A stretch of 64,000 bases of DNA from NCBI RefSeq assembly GCF_000004195.4, contig NC_030677.2, positions 62,130,222 through 62,194,221 on the forward strand. The letters run 5' to 3'. Position numbers and translations under genes: made by a program. The notes beneath the pieces were generated by a model. It ran no database searches, was not told where the DNA came from, and saw only the letters and a program-made list of their open reading frames with translations. Positions within the stretch are counted from its first letter, which is position 1, and every line of letters begins with the position of its first letter. Positions 10,773-22,676 of this stretch are shown here, one piece after another. This DNA comes from Xenopus tropicalis (lineage: Eukaryota > Chordata > Amphibia > Anura > Pipidae).

Positions 10773-13700
10773 GTAAATTCCACAATAGTTATTAATTACT
10801 GGGTGATCTTCTACATTATTCCCTTGCTGTCACACAAAAGGAAACTAGTTTTTCACTTGGCCCATCTTCCATGTATTAAATCCTTAATGGTAACACCACC
10901 TATTTTTTTGCACAATAAAAAGGGGTAATTCTAAACAACTTTCCAACATTTTGGCTTTTAGTGTTACTTGTAAATGTAAATGATCCTGAAAGCAGTGATT
11001 ACCTGTCCATTTCTGCTTTCTGCAACTGCTGGTTGTGACTCTTGAAAAGGGTTGCAGAAGAAAACTGTAATCATGGTTGAAGGCGAGTTGGCTTCTGCTA
11101 CTTTGCTTTAAGATTCAGAACCAGTGGTACAGAGAGGGACAAATAATTACTGCCTTCAATGTCTATTATAGTTACAATGAACTTTTAAATCATTGACAGT
11201 TAATGGTTAGAGGATGTGTGTCCCAGTGTATTTCCCATAGGCCTAAGGTACAGTTAGGTATATACACACAACATCACTCTTTAATGTACATCTTCATATT
11301 TGCATTTCCATATTTGAGTGTCAGCTGCCATATTGATTACTATCTGTGTGGGAATTGCCTTACTGCTTCCCTAAGCAGAGGCTATCTCTACTGAATGCAG
11401 TGGTCACAATGCACAAAGTCAAATTAGCAGTTTGAGTGCTGTTATTAAGTTGTAATGCACAAAACATGGTTGGGTGGGTAGATTTCTGTTGGACCAGTTG
11501 AAAGGGCTGTACCTTTGAATCGCAATTGTCACCTATAATTGTGTATTTCAAACCCATAATTATGTTTTGGTGACTGCCTAATTATTTTATTTAGGGGGTT
11601 GTAAAAAAACTTTTGACTAGTGAAAGAAAATATAAGTTTAAGCAGTTTCCCCAATATATGTTATATTCTCTGTAGTCACTGCTAGGTTCTGACTATTGAA
11701 AAAATGTAGCAGGAGCAGATACTGCACTAACAATTACATTTACAAATAGCTTTAAAGTCACTAATTAATTAAAGCCTGCGTTAATCTGTAGAATAAATAT
11801 CTATTATGAGCATTAGAGACATTTTTGATTATGTATTTACTGAATAGAGGGGCTTCATAAAAACAAATGTGCAGAAGCTCAATGCATATAAAAAAGGTGT
11901 ATTTCCCATAATGCCTAGCACCATCTGTCCGCCCCAGAATCCTTTTGTGCTGTGCTGTTTTCCATTGTGAACCATCAGTAGCCTGTAATAGACTCATATG
12001 CTGTAGGAAATTTCATTCCAGGGTACCATGACATATGTTCACATTCTGAAGGGGCTGGGGGTGGGGGTTCCTGTACAAGAAAGCAATGAATGGGCCACAT
12101 GTGTGTGTTGGAAGTGGGTGTCAAATTACAGATATTGTATTGCATATGACTGCTGTACATGGGTATGTGTACTGCAGCTCTGTGCAGTAGCTTAAATACC
12201 AACACTTAAACCTAATCTGGGAGTTTAGTTCTCCATCTGAGTTTATAAAGAAAATTTGGTACATTAAATTACTATCATACATACTAACACTAAAAAAACT
12301 ATTCTTCAAAATATTAAAATACATTAAAAGTTACCTGTAGGTCACATTGATCATTTTTTGCCGAAAGGGGGATCAGATAGTTAAGTTAAACGCATATATT
12401 ATAAATAGTATGCTAAGACAATGTTATGTAGATATAAAATAGGGTTAACTTCTGGTGTCAGTATTTCTTTAAAAGGATGTATTTTCCCTTAACACAATAC
12501 AGAAAAAAATGTTGGGAGAATGGAAGAGCTCTGCATTTTTCCTTACTGCTAAGAATAACCAGCGCACAGTTGGTAGACATAAAGACTGCCACAATATTAA
12601 GAATTTTGCCCAGAGCAATGCAGTTCTGCTAAGCAGTAGATTTGATTCTCATGCAAAAGAGCCAAGTGAGCTAAATAGCATAGTGGGAGGAAAAAGGAAA
12701 CAATAAAGGCACTCTCAGGACTACAGTTTGGGAGAAAAGCTTTTTCATGAAATGCAGGGGGATGAAACAATAAATACACATGTATGTGCATTCGTTCCTA
12801 CAAAGGGATTCCTACGTCTCCTTTATTATCTGCACGGCCTCCAGATCAGGGAGAACTGGTATCTGCTGCAGCATTTGCCTTTCATGCTAGTGCTGCAGTG
12901 CCAGCTATTCTCTAATGCATATCCCTTGTCATGTGATAGCTACAGGATTTTGTTTTCTCTTCTTTAGATCTGGATTTCCAACTATTGAACTCATCTTATA
13001 CTGCCATAGGCATCAATTATATTAGGCATTCTCTGTCTGTTAATTCTACATTTAAATTCCTTTATATGTATGTATTTATATTTTTTTTGCTGGTTTTCTG
13101 GCTCTATGCTCATTGCTTGATTAACTTTATCTATTGTAGGAATGTAGGGATTTCCTGTTTGTGATTTCAGTAAAATTGTCAGTGTAATATATGGCAGTAA
13201 CATTCAGCAGCACCCTGACACCCCTCTCCCTGGGTCACTGGGCACACCCACTATTGTGGCTCAAGAAGACACTAATATTTTACCCCCTCTGTTCTGCGGT
13301 TTCTTCAACAATGTCTTCTTTTATTCAACCAACAGCAGCCAGTGTGGCCCCACACAAGTTAGGTATCATGGAGGGTGTTTACTAATCTATTTAAGAATGT
13401 CAGCAGAGTGCAAAGGGCTCTTTGAGAACAATACATTGGGTGCCCTCCCCCACAGATAGTGACAGCACACCCTCCATGCAGCCCCCAGCTCCTGCTGTCC
13501 TTGCTTGTAAGGGTCCTGCAGATGGAACTTATGCTCAATGTGGCCGCATGCTGTATTCCAGCCAGGCCATCTGTCCCCTTTTATTGTTTTCATTTTGCTT
13601 TTCACTCTCCCAAATGCACTGCTTCTGTGATGTGGCTATTAAGGTTTAGTGTTTTCTTGTAAACACACCTGGACTGGTTTTTCACTAAGGAAGTGGAAGC

Positions 13701-14211
13701 TACACCATTCAGAATGGCAAACACTGGTGCCATGTGTGACCAAAAACAATAGCTTCAGTGGCGTAATATAGGATATGGAGGGCACTGTGTTATCTATTTA
13801 TTCTCATAGGGTGAAGCAAAATGCTTCCATCAAAGTTGTGATACAATAGGAGATGCTCCAAAGAGGAAGGCATTTATTTATAGCAGCAGGTGCTACCTGT
13901 CAGGAGGTGCATTTATTTATGACAACCATATATTACAGCATGAAAAGTGAGTGCCTGCATATCCTAATGAGAGGCATATGTCTAGGAGGATATTTGTCAG
14001 GAGAGTGTGCTCATTCTGTACTGGGAAATAAATTCCAGGCTGCTCTGAGAGTGAACAGACTAGGGCACAAAATAGGTGTTTATATTGTAACTGCTGGATA
14101 CAGATTTGATATCAGTCATACTGTTTTGCAAAATAAGCTCAGTTCTTCACAACCCACATTATATAAATATATACATATATATAACAAAGGACTTTTTCTT
14201 TTGATTTGCAG
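10773..14211 (+). other. pcdh18: pcdh18 intron 3 (3.4 kb)
   Basis: GTAAAT donor at 10773 and a pyrimidine-rich TTGATTTGCAG acceptor ending at 14211. No gene or complete transposon was recognised inside. A repeat-poor stretch at about 13850-14130 carries an E-box pair (CAGGTGCTACCTG at 13888), TTATTTAT words and an ATGAGAGGCATATG word. It is a candidate intronic regulatory element, on inference only. The open frames in the intron have no recognisable product. Confidence 0.6.
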
Positions 14212-14894
14212 CTATGAGGCTCTGCACAGATGAATGCCGACTTCTAGGACACTCTGACCAGTGCTGGATGCCCCCACTGCCCTCGCCATCATCTGATTAC
14301 AGGAGCAACATGTTCATTCCTGGAGAGGAGCTCCAGCCCCAGCAGCAACCGCTGCACAATCAGCAGCAGATTCAAGCTCAGACCCCTCTCGCTGAGGAAG
14401 ACATGCACCCTGTTGAGTCCACAGAGAAGAAAAAGAGCTTTTCAACCTTCGGAAAGGAGTCTCAGGAAGAAGAGTCGGCAGACACATGCACATCCTCCCT
14501 CCTCAGTGAAATGAGCAGTGTTTTCCAGCGTCTGTTACCTCCATCTCTGGATAACTATACAGAATGCAATGAAGTCGACCGCACAAACTCATTAGAACGT
14601 AGGAAAGGACAAGCCCCAGCTAAGGCTGTGAGTTACCCTCAAGGTGTTGCAACATGGGCAGCGAACACTCATTTCCAAAACCCCAACAATGTTGGGACTC
14701 CGCTAGGCAACCATTCAGGTGCACAGCCATCTTCTAAGTGGCTTCCAGCAATGGAAGAGATCCCAGAGAATTATGAGGAAGATGAGTTTGACAATGTACT
14801 TAACCATCTCAATGATGGCAAACATGAACTGATGGATGCTAGTGAACTGGTGGCAGAGATTAATAAACTGCTACAAGATGTAAGGCAAACCTAA
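14212..14894 (+). CDS. pcdh18: Protocadherin-18, exon 4: cytoplasmic C-terminus
   Basis: Encodes the last 226 full codons (residues 920-1145), with stop TAA at 14892-14894. The acceptor is TTTGCAG|CT. The segment opens with MRLCTDECRLLGHSDQCWMP, the Cys-rich CM3-like block conserved in delta-2 protocadherins. A Gln-rich stretch follows (about residues 960-980). Then comes KKKSFSTFGKES, which resembles the Wave-complex-binding receptor motif pattern of this family but lacks its closing Ser/Thr. The end is ELVAEINKLLQDVRQT, nearly identical to the recalled human end. Known partners of the family tail are actin-regulatory and adaptor proteins; none can be proven here. Confidence 0.95.
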
Positions 14895-15130
14895 GTGTTT
14901 ACCAGTCTTAAATTTTTTTCCATATTTATGGGAATCTGAATCAAACACAATCTTACTAAAAACTTGTTGCATTTATAAAAAAATGTGTTGGTGTAGGTCA
15001 AATATTGAGAATCTGTATTTTCAGATGTGCACCAAACACGTGTGACTATCTCTATCTGTATTTTAAAAATACATTTGTATCTTATATTTATGTGTTATTT
15101 AAAGAGAAATAAATTCTATTTTTGTATTTC
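14895..15130 (+). other. pcdh18: pcdh18 3' UTR, minimal extent
   Basis: AT-rich sequence after the stop codon up to just past the first polyadenylation signal. Further AATAAA words at 16332, 16572 and 16801 could give longer 3' UTRs. Sequence alone does not say which is used. Confidence 0.6.
15108..15113 (+). terminator. pcdh18: AATAAA polyadenylation signal, proximal
   Basis: AATAAA 214 nt after the stop codon, followed by a T-rich downstream stretch (TTCTATTTTTGTATTTCG), as expected for a cleavage site at about 15125-15140. Confidence 0.6.
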
Positions 15131-17073
15131 GTACGGCATGTTTTGCTACGTGTTAAAACTTTGGACTCTTTGATAAAAGATACGCTGGCGCCGTGACCAG
15201 TAGGACAACAAAACAGAAAGGATTTTTTTTTTCCTTTTTGGCTTCTTAAATGAATATTTACAGTACTAGCAAATGTTGCTCTTTTATAAAAGAGTATAAT
15301 GTAACATTTCTAATCCTTCTCTTGTTAGAACTAAAGCTGTGTCAAATTGCATGTGTCATTGTACAGCACATCGGAGGGGAAGAACTGTGCTTTTTCTATT
15401 CACTGTTTGAGATGAATATACTCTAATGTGCCTATGCAGTGGCAAAAAGATCAGGGAAGTTTGATCCCAGTAACCTGCAAAAAAACAGCATCCATTATAT
15501 TCAAAGCTCTCAGTCAGTGTCATTGAAACTTTTGCATATGTTGTGCACAATGGTCCTGCATTTGTTGGAAGATGCTGAGATCTGTAGCTTGGCAACAATG
15601 TGTGTCATGCAGGTTGCAATGCCCCACTGTGCACAGAAATGACTCGAGTTACTAAATGGCAATAAGATATGATAGTACTTTTGAAGGTATATAATATAAT
15701 TCACAATTAAATACCCATAAAACCCTCCATCCTCTCTTCCTTCCTACCTCCCTCCCTTCCTTGCTGACTTTTGAAAAGAAGGACAGGGTAGTACCTGGTA
15801 TAAGTAGATCACTGTTCAAAATCACCACAATGGCAGTGCTAGTTGGGTGCCCAATTAGGGCAGCCATGGTTGGAGATCTCATGATATGGACACAACACTT
15901 TGGGCTAGTTTGTTATCACTGGGCAAATCTGCTCCACTGTAATAACCCACAGAAACCAATCATCAGTTAGCTTTGGTTAGTCTAGTTCAGGTAGAATAAT
16001 GGAAGCAAATTTCTGATTGGTTACTATGGGTTACTGCACTGGGGTGAAATTTGCCCATTGTTACCAAATGATTGGTTGCCCATTGACTCTCCTTAATTAA
16101 TATTAATATTTGACAATTACCCAAAACCAAGTTTAGTTTGTCCTTCATTTCAAGGTTAAGCCCCATCTCACTTTATTAAAGTACTTATGTATAAATTAAA
16201 AGAGCTGTGTTTTTAGGAGCTTAATCAGGGATGCCTATCCAGTGGCCCAAGGAGTTTAATTTCTCAGTAGATTAGGGGCCACGGGTTTGAAATCTCTGGG
16301 CTAAAGCACTTTTTGATTGCTGCAAAGAGGCAATAAAGATAAGCAATTAGGCATATCACCTCCTCACTACCCCCTTTTATATTTATATATATCACTTGTT
16401 ATTATTTCCTATGAATACAGGTTGTACTACATTTGACCTTTCTTTTAAGTGCAAACTGAACATACGAATTGTTCCAAACCACACTATTATGGCAAATACC
16501 ATTCAGTTAATACTTTTTTTCTATATTGATCAAACACTTGTAGATATGACTGCCACTTGTTTCACACCGACAATAAAATCTTGGATGTACCCACACTCAC
16601 ATGCTTTGTTTCTGTAATGCATCATTTAATGGATTTGAATGAGTAATTTTACTTAAGCCTCATTTTTTTTCCAGTGTAACTTTCTTTGGCAATTTATGTT
16701 AAAATGTTTTTATCTCTGGAGACACTGTTAATTTATTATACCAGGTCACTTCTGCAGTAAAACCCGCTGTGCTAGCCAAGAAGATGATGCAGTAATCTAG
16801 AATAAAGCATCCAGCCTGTCAAAATAACATATTTAACGTGTATACACAATGCAAATGCCACTATCAATTGCCAAGTATCCATAGGAGTCTTTACAAGACC
16901 TGATATTAACAATATTTCCAAGGGCAGAGAAGCTGGCAGTGTTCTCCGGGAGATCTATATTTGGTGTACATCCCATTCTGATGTCATTGTTATAGTGTAA
17001 TCCTGCTTGTCTTTATTAATTCTTCTTTGCCTACTTTCCCAGCTCTATCAAGGGCATATTGGAAAAAATAAAC

Positions 17074-17076
<3 letters not shown>
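15131..17076. other. Downstream flank of pcdh18, no gene
   Basis: Possible distal 3' UTR or intergenic DNA. A fragment at about 15940-16085 with repeated CTGATTGGTTACTATGGG-type words looks like an old interspersed repeat, family not named. No coding frame is credible. Confidence 0.45.

Positions 17077-17136
<60 letters not shown>
17077..17136. repeat. (TA)30 microsatellite
   Basis: An uninterrupted TA dinucleotide run of 60 bp, followed by ACACAG. Confidence 0.98.
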
Positions 17137-17141
<5 letters not shown>

Positions 17142-17223
17142 TATATTTGGCTATAATGTATTTGTGTATTAAAAAAAAATATAAAAAAAAGAGTAATTAT
17201 GGATTATGGTGCAATCAGATACT

Positions 17224-17333
17224 CAGTGCTGTCCAACTTCTGTGGTACCCAGGGCCACAAATATCAACACAAACATTTTTCAGACCATATCCACATTAAT
17301 GGTGGTAGAGTAAAATATTGGAGACCCCTGCTT
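17224..17333. mobile_element. Truncated end of the minisatellite-bearing hAT element
   Basis: Begins with CAGTGCTGTCCAACTTCTGT, the same terminus as the element at 62782. It continues through a GGCC-containing segment and an ATTAATGGTGGTAG stretch that parallel bases 62845-62950, with deletions. The other end is missing. Confidence 0.65.
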
Positions 17334-17849
17334 AAGAGTACTTAGAAATGAGTGTCTTTAGTGACAATCTTATTGTGAGCTGACTTCCATCTTTTTGGTG
17401 TCTCCATGTGAAAGTTACCCATCTGTTCCCTCATTTACTGTGAAGGCCAGTGCTTTTTAAGTGAGGGATGTGGCCAGACAAAAAGAAGCAATTCAAATAA
17501 TTGCTTAAAAATTACTTTTTTAAAACTTAAACTCTGTGACATTAACAATGCACAGAATAATAGGTGGGCTTGCCTTATGTTGGTCCCCAAACTCTGGGGC
17601 TGGTCTTCCTAAGGGGGACTGAAGACTTGACTCTGGTTAAATTCTGAGGGCAAGGATTGGGTAGAATGCATTTCTCTGTCCTAGATACTCCTGTAAGCCC
17701 CAGCTTGAAATTGAATTAGAGCACGATTGTGGCTGGACATTTCTTTTATGCCTTAGATATTTTCAGCTGATTTGGCTGATAAAGCAATATTTTCATATGT
17801 CATAAAAATGAATATTTGGCACAAGTATCGTAATTTCTGTGTAATTGTG
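17334..17849. other. Intergenic, nothing recognised
   Basis: No coding frame or repeat structure was identified. Confidence 0.4.
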
Positions 17850-17857
17850 GTCATGAG

Positions 17858-18116
17858 TAGTGATGAGCAAATCTGTCCAGTTTTCGCTTTGCCATAAAAT
17901 TCGTGAAACAATGAAGAATCGGCGTCTGTTTTTTGATGCAACCGCACACTTTTTTGACATGACCATGACCAATTTGACGCACGATTAAATTTTTTTGCGT
18001 GCCACTAATTTTTCAGTGGCAAATTTTCACAGAAGTTTCGCAAAACAATTTGCCAATGGCAAAATGTGGAAATTTGCTGCAAATCCATGTCTGCCGAAAA
18101 AATTTGCTCATCACTA
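17858..18116. mobile_element. hAT MITE family D, copy 1, with perfect 8-bp duplication
   Basis: A 259-bp element with inverted termini TAGTGATGAGCAAAT. It is flanked by a perfect 8-bp direct repeat GTCATGAG (17850-17857 and 18117-18124). The 8-bp duplication identifies hAT-type transposition, and the target fits the Ac-group pattern nTnnnnAn. No transposase is encoded. Other copies are at 49.6, 52.9 and 59.1 kb. Confidence 0.88.
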
Positions 18117-18124
18117 GTCATGAG

Positions 18125-19304
18125 GGGCAGACTGATGATCTGCAGAATAGCTGCTGATGCATTAAACTGCACATGTACATTGATGCAAATTGGGCGCAAT
18201 TGTGAATAATAATGTTGTCAAGATGTTCCCATGTCCGGTGTTGTATGCTCCGTATTCTTTAGAAGCAATTTGTCTGCATTCATTAACACAGGCCACTGTG
18301 GGTAGCCAGGAGCCACTGCCACCTTTGAGGGTGGCATCAATAAACACACATGTTCAGGATCGTTGGAACAAGTGGTCACTCAGCACAAATATGCAGAAGT
18401 GCAAGGAGCTGTTTTAAATGCAAGTACCTTTAATGAACGGCATATATTTGTGCAACAATTGCACAATTGTCGTAAACCATCTCTATGGTTTGTACTGTAA
18501 TCTTTACATTCAAAGTAAATATACTCGTGAGAAAGAGATGCCTCATTCACAAGGAATTTACTGAGTGGGTTCCATTACTTGTTTTAAATGACTAAAGAAC
18601 TTGTGACTTTTGACCAGACTGTTTGTTATAGCTCTGCTTAGTCATTTTCTATTAATTGGCTGCAAAAGGAAATTATACCAGTTTACCACTAGAACATGTT
18701 ATCATTTATGTGAACTGTGTGTTTGTTTTAATGTTATGCACTTATCCTACATAATTATTTCCGGCCAGTTTTTCAGAAAGAAGAAGGGAGCAAATGCTAG
18801 ATTCCATTTCTCCTGATGATGGGTAAAAAGTTACTTACTGTATGTAGTGTAATGCTCAGGATTGGGGAGAGATCTCACACAGCACAGGCCATTACTGGGT
18901 GCAAATACTTTCTACAGAGCAGTTGTGGCCAATGATACATAAATTCCAAAATATTCAAGAAGCCAGCAGCGCCATGTCAATGAGTTGGTCGGTTGAAATT
19001 ACCAAAACCCTAACAAATGCTGTCACGGGCTATAGACACAGGGTGGAATTGGCGCCAAGTTTGACATTAGTTTAAATGTCTCTGCTATTCAAACTACACA
19101 CCACATTGACCTATCTTCTTTTGGACCACACTACACCCATTCTTTTCTCTGTGTCCCTTTTTATGCTTATTGATTGTTCCCATATCTTTGCTCTCCTCTT
19201 TGTTTTGCTGTCCCTAACCCCCTCCCTTTCAGTCCCCATTCACCCACACGTTATTTAAGCTAGACAAGGCTAACTGGTAGGAAGCTCTCACTACCTAAAT
19301 TTAA
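18125..19304. other. Intergenic, nothing recognised
   Basis: No coding frame with credible composition and no complete transposon ends seen. Confidence 0.4.
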
Positions 19305-19485
19305 GACTGATGACAGACAAGGACATTTGTCGACTCATGAGGAAACTTCGGCGACTTTGGAAAGCCAAAATTTTCCCTACCGGCGATTTACACTCTCGCC
19401 GGTAGAAAAACATTCAAGGAAATTAGTCACCACTGATATAGGAGAGTAATCGTGGGGCGACTAATCTCCTCGTCTGTCATCAGCC
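19305..19485. mobile_element. Palindromic MITE, related to family C
   Basis: About 180 bp with inverted ends (GACTGATGACAGAC on the left, GTCTGTCATCAGCC on the right) and a central CCGGCGA...TCGCCGG hairpin. The internal TTAGTC/GACTAATC words resemble family C at 19803. The flanking triplets (TAA on the left, TTA on the right) are compatible with a TWA target, but the exact duplication is unclear. Confidence 0.65.
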
Positions 19486-19554
19486 TTATCTGACACTTTC
19501 TGCAATCCTTTGTGCAAACATAGGTAACAACCTCAACATTTGCATCCTTATCTC

Positions 19555-19690
19555 TGTAACTTTCAGGAACTCCCACTGCGTAGGTTTCCTTTCAGAACTT
19601 TGGTTTCCTCCCACACTCCAAAACATATAGGGAGGTTCATTGGCTTCTGATAAAATTAATCATATTGTGTGTTTGTATATGTGATAGGGA
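19555..19690 (+). mobile_element. Fragment of the SINE/LINE 3' tail family E
   Basis: Contains GGTTTCCTCCCACACTCCAA followed by a GGTTCATTGGCTTCTGATAA-like segment, shared with the better preserved copy at 44570. The tRNA-like head is absent or decayed. Confidence 0.6.
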
Positions 19691-19802
19691 CATGTGATAG
19701 AGACCTGTTCCATTGATATCTAATCAATTTTGGTGGACCCCATACACAGGCCAATAAGCTACTGAGTGGGGGAACCAAGTTGTTAGTGTATAGGCAGCTT
19801 AA

Positions 19803-20119
19803 GGGCTCTGGCACATGGGAAGATTAGTCGCCCGCGACAAATCTCCCCGTTCGTGGGCGACTAATCTCCCCGAATTGCCATCCCACCGGGGACAATGTAA
19901 GTCGCCAGTGGGATGGCACACGCTGCGCAGGCGATTTCGGCAAAATGCCAAAGTTGCCTCGCGAGGCATTTTCGTCGATTTGCCGAAATCGCGCATCTGC
20001 GTGTGCCATCCCACCGGCGACTTACATTGTCGCTGGTGTGATGGCAACTCGGGGAGATTAGTCGCCCACGAACAGGGAGATTTGTCGCGAGCGACTAATC
20101 TCCCCGTGTGCCAGAGCCC
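19803..20119. mobile_element. Palindromic MITE family C, copy 1
   Basis: A 317-bp nearly full-length palindrome. Both ends read GGGCTCTGGCACA(C/T)GGG inward and the element is flanked by TAA (19800-19802 and 20120-20122). The interior is GC- and CpG-rich and includes repeated GCGACTAATCTCCC and GCCATCCCACCGG words in both orientations, so it could fold into a long hairpin. The TWA duplication suggests a Harbinger-type element. Overlapping ORFs on both strands result from the palindrome. Confidence 0.82.
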
Positions 20120-20458
20120 TAAGTTGGTAAACACTAAAAAGCAAGACCCTCTTTCCCTCTTGTATCAGTCAGTTTTTGTATGTAATTTGTGTGTTTGATG
20201 TATAGACCCTTCAATTACACAGCACTTCAGAATATGTTGGTGCTTTGTGAATGCTTTAATAATTTATAGCCCTCTCTTAAATAGATGCATCTATGTTAGC
20301 ATACAACATTCTCTCTATCCTTCTTATATCAACCTAGTATTATAACCACAGTGTCATCAAGAACAGTCATTCTCAGTGGTTCTGCTGCTGAACTACAGTT
20401 CCTAGCATCCCAAAGATGTTAGACAAAAGTTGAAAGTCACTGGTGTACAATAATACAT

Positions 20459-20513
20459 ATTCACTCACTCATTCACTCACTCATTCACTCAATAATACAT
20501 ATTCACTCAATCA
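20459..20513. repeat. ATTCACTC/TCAC microsatellite
   Basis: Short imperfect tandem array of CACTCATT-like units with one ATAATACAT interruption. Confidence 0.8.
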
Positions 20514-20879
20514 TTTGCAGAGCAGGATAAAGTAGGACAGATCTGTCCATCTGGAGGTCCATGGGTCGAATATCTACCTATTTGTATTGTGTAATTGCCT
20601 TATAATAATCCTACCTCTGATCATGTAGTTAGTGGATAACAGGACAATGGTATTGGAAACTTGGACAGCACTGAAGTAGGGCCCTGATATCTTTGTCAGT
20701 ACCTAGCATGAAAAAGCGATATACTGTACTGCCACTGTAAGCGGGATGAAAGAAAGCTAGCTAGTTAAAGACAGAGAATTCACTGTAGCTTCTTACATTA
20801 AAATACTTTCATGGTTATTTTTTCTAATCTTAACTTTATAGTAGAACAGGTTTTCTCTTTTTTGCAAATGATGCCGTCA

Positions 20880-21500
20880 CAATGATTCTCCCTATTAATC
20901 CCCTGAATAGTGAAACACTTCTTTGAATGCTTTGAAGCACTCTCACAGTAATCTCACAGCAGATTTTTTTTTAAAACAATCATTTGCCAGCTGTAATTAA
21001 TCATATTTTATGACTGGGAAAAGACTTGATGAATAGCCTTTAAATGGCGATTTAGTATACAATTGTAGTAATTAATTTTGAATGATGTTAGCGTTACCGC
21101 TTGATGAATCTCACAAAGAATCTTTCAACTTTCTTGACATGGGAGCATTTTCCATGTTGTGCTGTCTGCAGGCGTCTAACAAAAGAACGTACTGTACCTG
21201 CATAGAGAGATAAGGTCAAAGAGAATATCAGTGATTTTGGCTTCTATCAAGCAGATTGCAGGCTGCATTAACTGTAACTGCCATGGCAATTTAATGTAAC
21301 TTTTCCTAATTACAGAAACCATATAACACTCAGAACTAAGTGGCTTTGTGCAGACAATGTCACTGTTTTAATTACAGCAATAAAATTCCACATTTTAGGT
21401 TGAAAAACCATATCTGCAGTAATTGCATCAGTGCCATTCGCCAATCCATAGATGCAAGAAGGATTTCATAAAAAGAAACTAGGTTTGTTTCGAATGTAGC
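20880..21500. promoter_or_regulatory. Candidate conserved non-coding (enhancer) block
   Basis: Repeat-free, balanced-composition block with homeodomain-type TAATTA cores at about 20994, 21069 and 21309, paired with a TTTTAATTACAGC word at about 21365. There is no coding frame. It lies in the presumed gene desert downstream of a developmental adhesion gene. Conservation itself cannot be seen in one genome, so this is an inference from composition. Confidence 0.3.
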
Positions 21501-22348
21501 CCATATCAAGGCTTAGCAAAAGGTCCCAGATTCATTCACAGAGTCCGGACAGATGCCCGGAATCAGCTTAAGCAAACACAAAAGGGGAAAATGCAAACAA
21601 ATTTGTATCTGTGAACAGAAGGGTTGCATCTGGCAAGCCATTCTGAGACCACTTCTGGAATGGAAAAAAAAAAAGATCTAACCCAATGAACTGCTCCTGA
21701 GAAATGTTAACTACCCTTATGGAGGCTCTCTCTAGAGACCAGGCTTGCTGAAAATTCCCACATTCAGTTTCTTTTATATGACAGAGAGGATGTGAACTGT
21801 AGTTATCTAAAGACTTTATTTTTAGCTGGTGTTTTTATTGGAGACTAAAATATTCGCTTTTTTTTTTTTTTAAATACATGAGCACATTGTGGTGGTGGAT
21901 TTTTGGAACGTTGAGAGAATTGCAAATGGGACATCTTGGTTGTTACATTTATTACAATTGCAGCTAGGCACAAAAGATCCCCCATCTCCATGACTAGTTA
22001 CTGCACGCCCAATTCAGCAATTTCACCCTTCACATTTGTATGCATAGAAAAACTAGACAATAAATATCTTCAGGCACCTTTTTAACCCTTGGAAAATTTA
22101 GTTTTTTTTTTATATCAGAAATTATATAATTGTGTTCTAACATATTTATTACAAAGACTATGGTGCAAATGTATGGGGATGCCAAATCCACTTGGTAGAT
22201 GCATTGTGGAATATATATATCTGCAGAGTTTATATGCTTTTGCAGCCGAGATGTATGTACCTTTTCTAATCATCAAGTGTAAAAAAATGGTCTAACCATA
22301 ATTCTGTTCTGCTAATCATATAGGGGCATTCATTTAGCCTGTACAATA

Positions 22349-22676
22349 CAGGTATAGGACCCGTTATCCAGAATGCTCGGGACCAAGGGTATTCCAAATA
22401 AGGGGTCTTTCTGTAATTTGGATCTTCATACCTTAAGTCTACTAAGAAATCAATAAAACATTAATTAAACCCAATAGGATTATTTTACATCCAGTAAGGA
22501 TTAATTATATCTTAGTTGGGATCAAATACAAAGCACTGTTTTATTTGTACAGAGAAAAAGAAAATCAATTTTCAAAATCTGAATTATTTAATCAAAATGG
22601 GGTCTATGGGAGACAAGCTTTCTGTAATTTGGAGCTTTCTGGATATTAGGTGTCCGGATAAGGGATCCCATACCTG
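22349..22676. mobile_element. Mariner-like MITE family F, copy 1
   Basis: A 328-bp element with termini CAGGTATAGGACCCGTTATC and, inverted at the right, CAGGTATGGGATCCCTTATC. It is flanked by TA dinucleotides. An identically sized relative is nested at 33423-33750. The TA target and inverted ends fit the Tc1/mariner type; no transposase is encoded. Confidence 0.8.

Larger units (their letters stand above)
7526..14894 (+). other. pcdh18: pcdh18 coding span (four exons, three introns)
   Basis: The joined coding sequence is 7526-10027, 10421-10506, 10606-10772 and 14212-14894, 3438 nt including stop, giving 1145 residues. Human PCDH18 is about 1135 residues. A very large first exon carrying the whole ectodomain and membrane helix, then small cytoplasmic exons, is the hallmark of non-clustered delta protocadherins. 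Introns are 393, 99 and 3439 bp, all GT/AG, with phases 0, 2 and 1. No frameshift or internal stop was found in the joined frame, so the gene looks intact. Confidence 0.95.

Noticed and set aside
13853..14233. 126-codon frame running into pcdh18 exon 4
   Set aside because: It is out of frame with exon 4 and crosses a good acceptor site. No homology is recognised.
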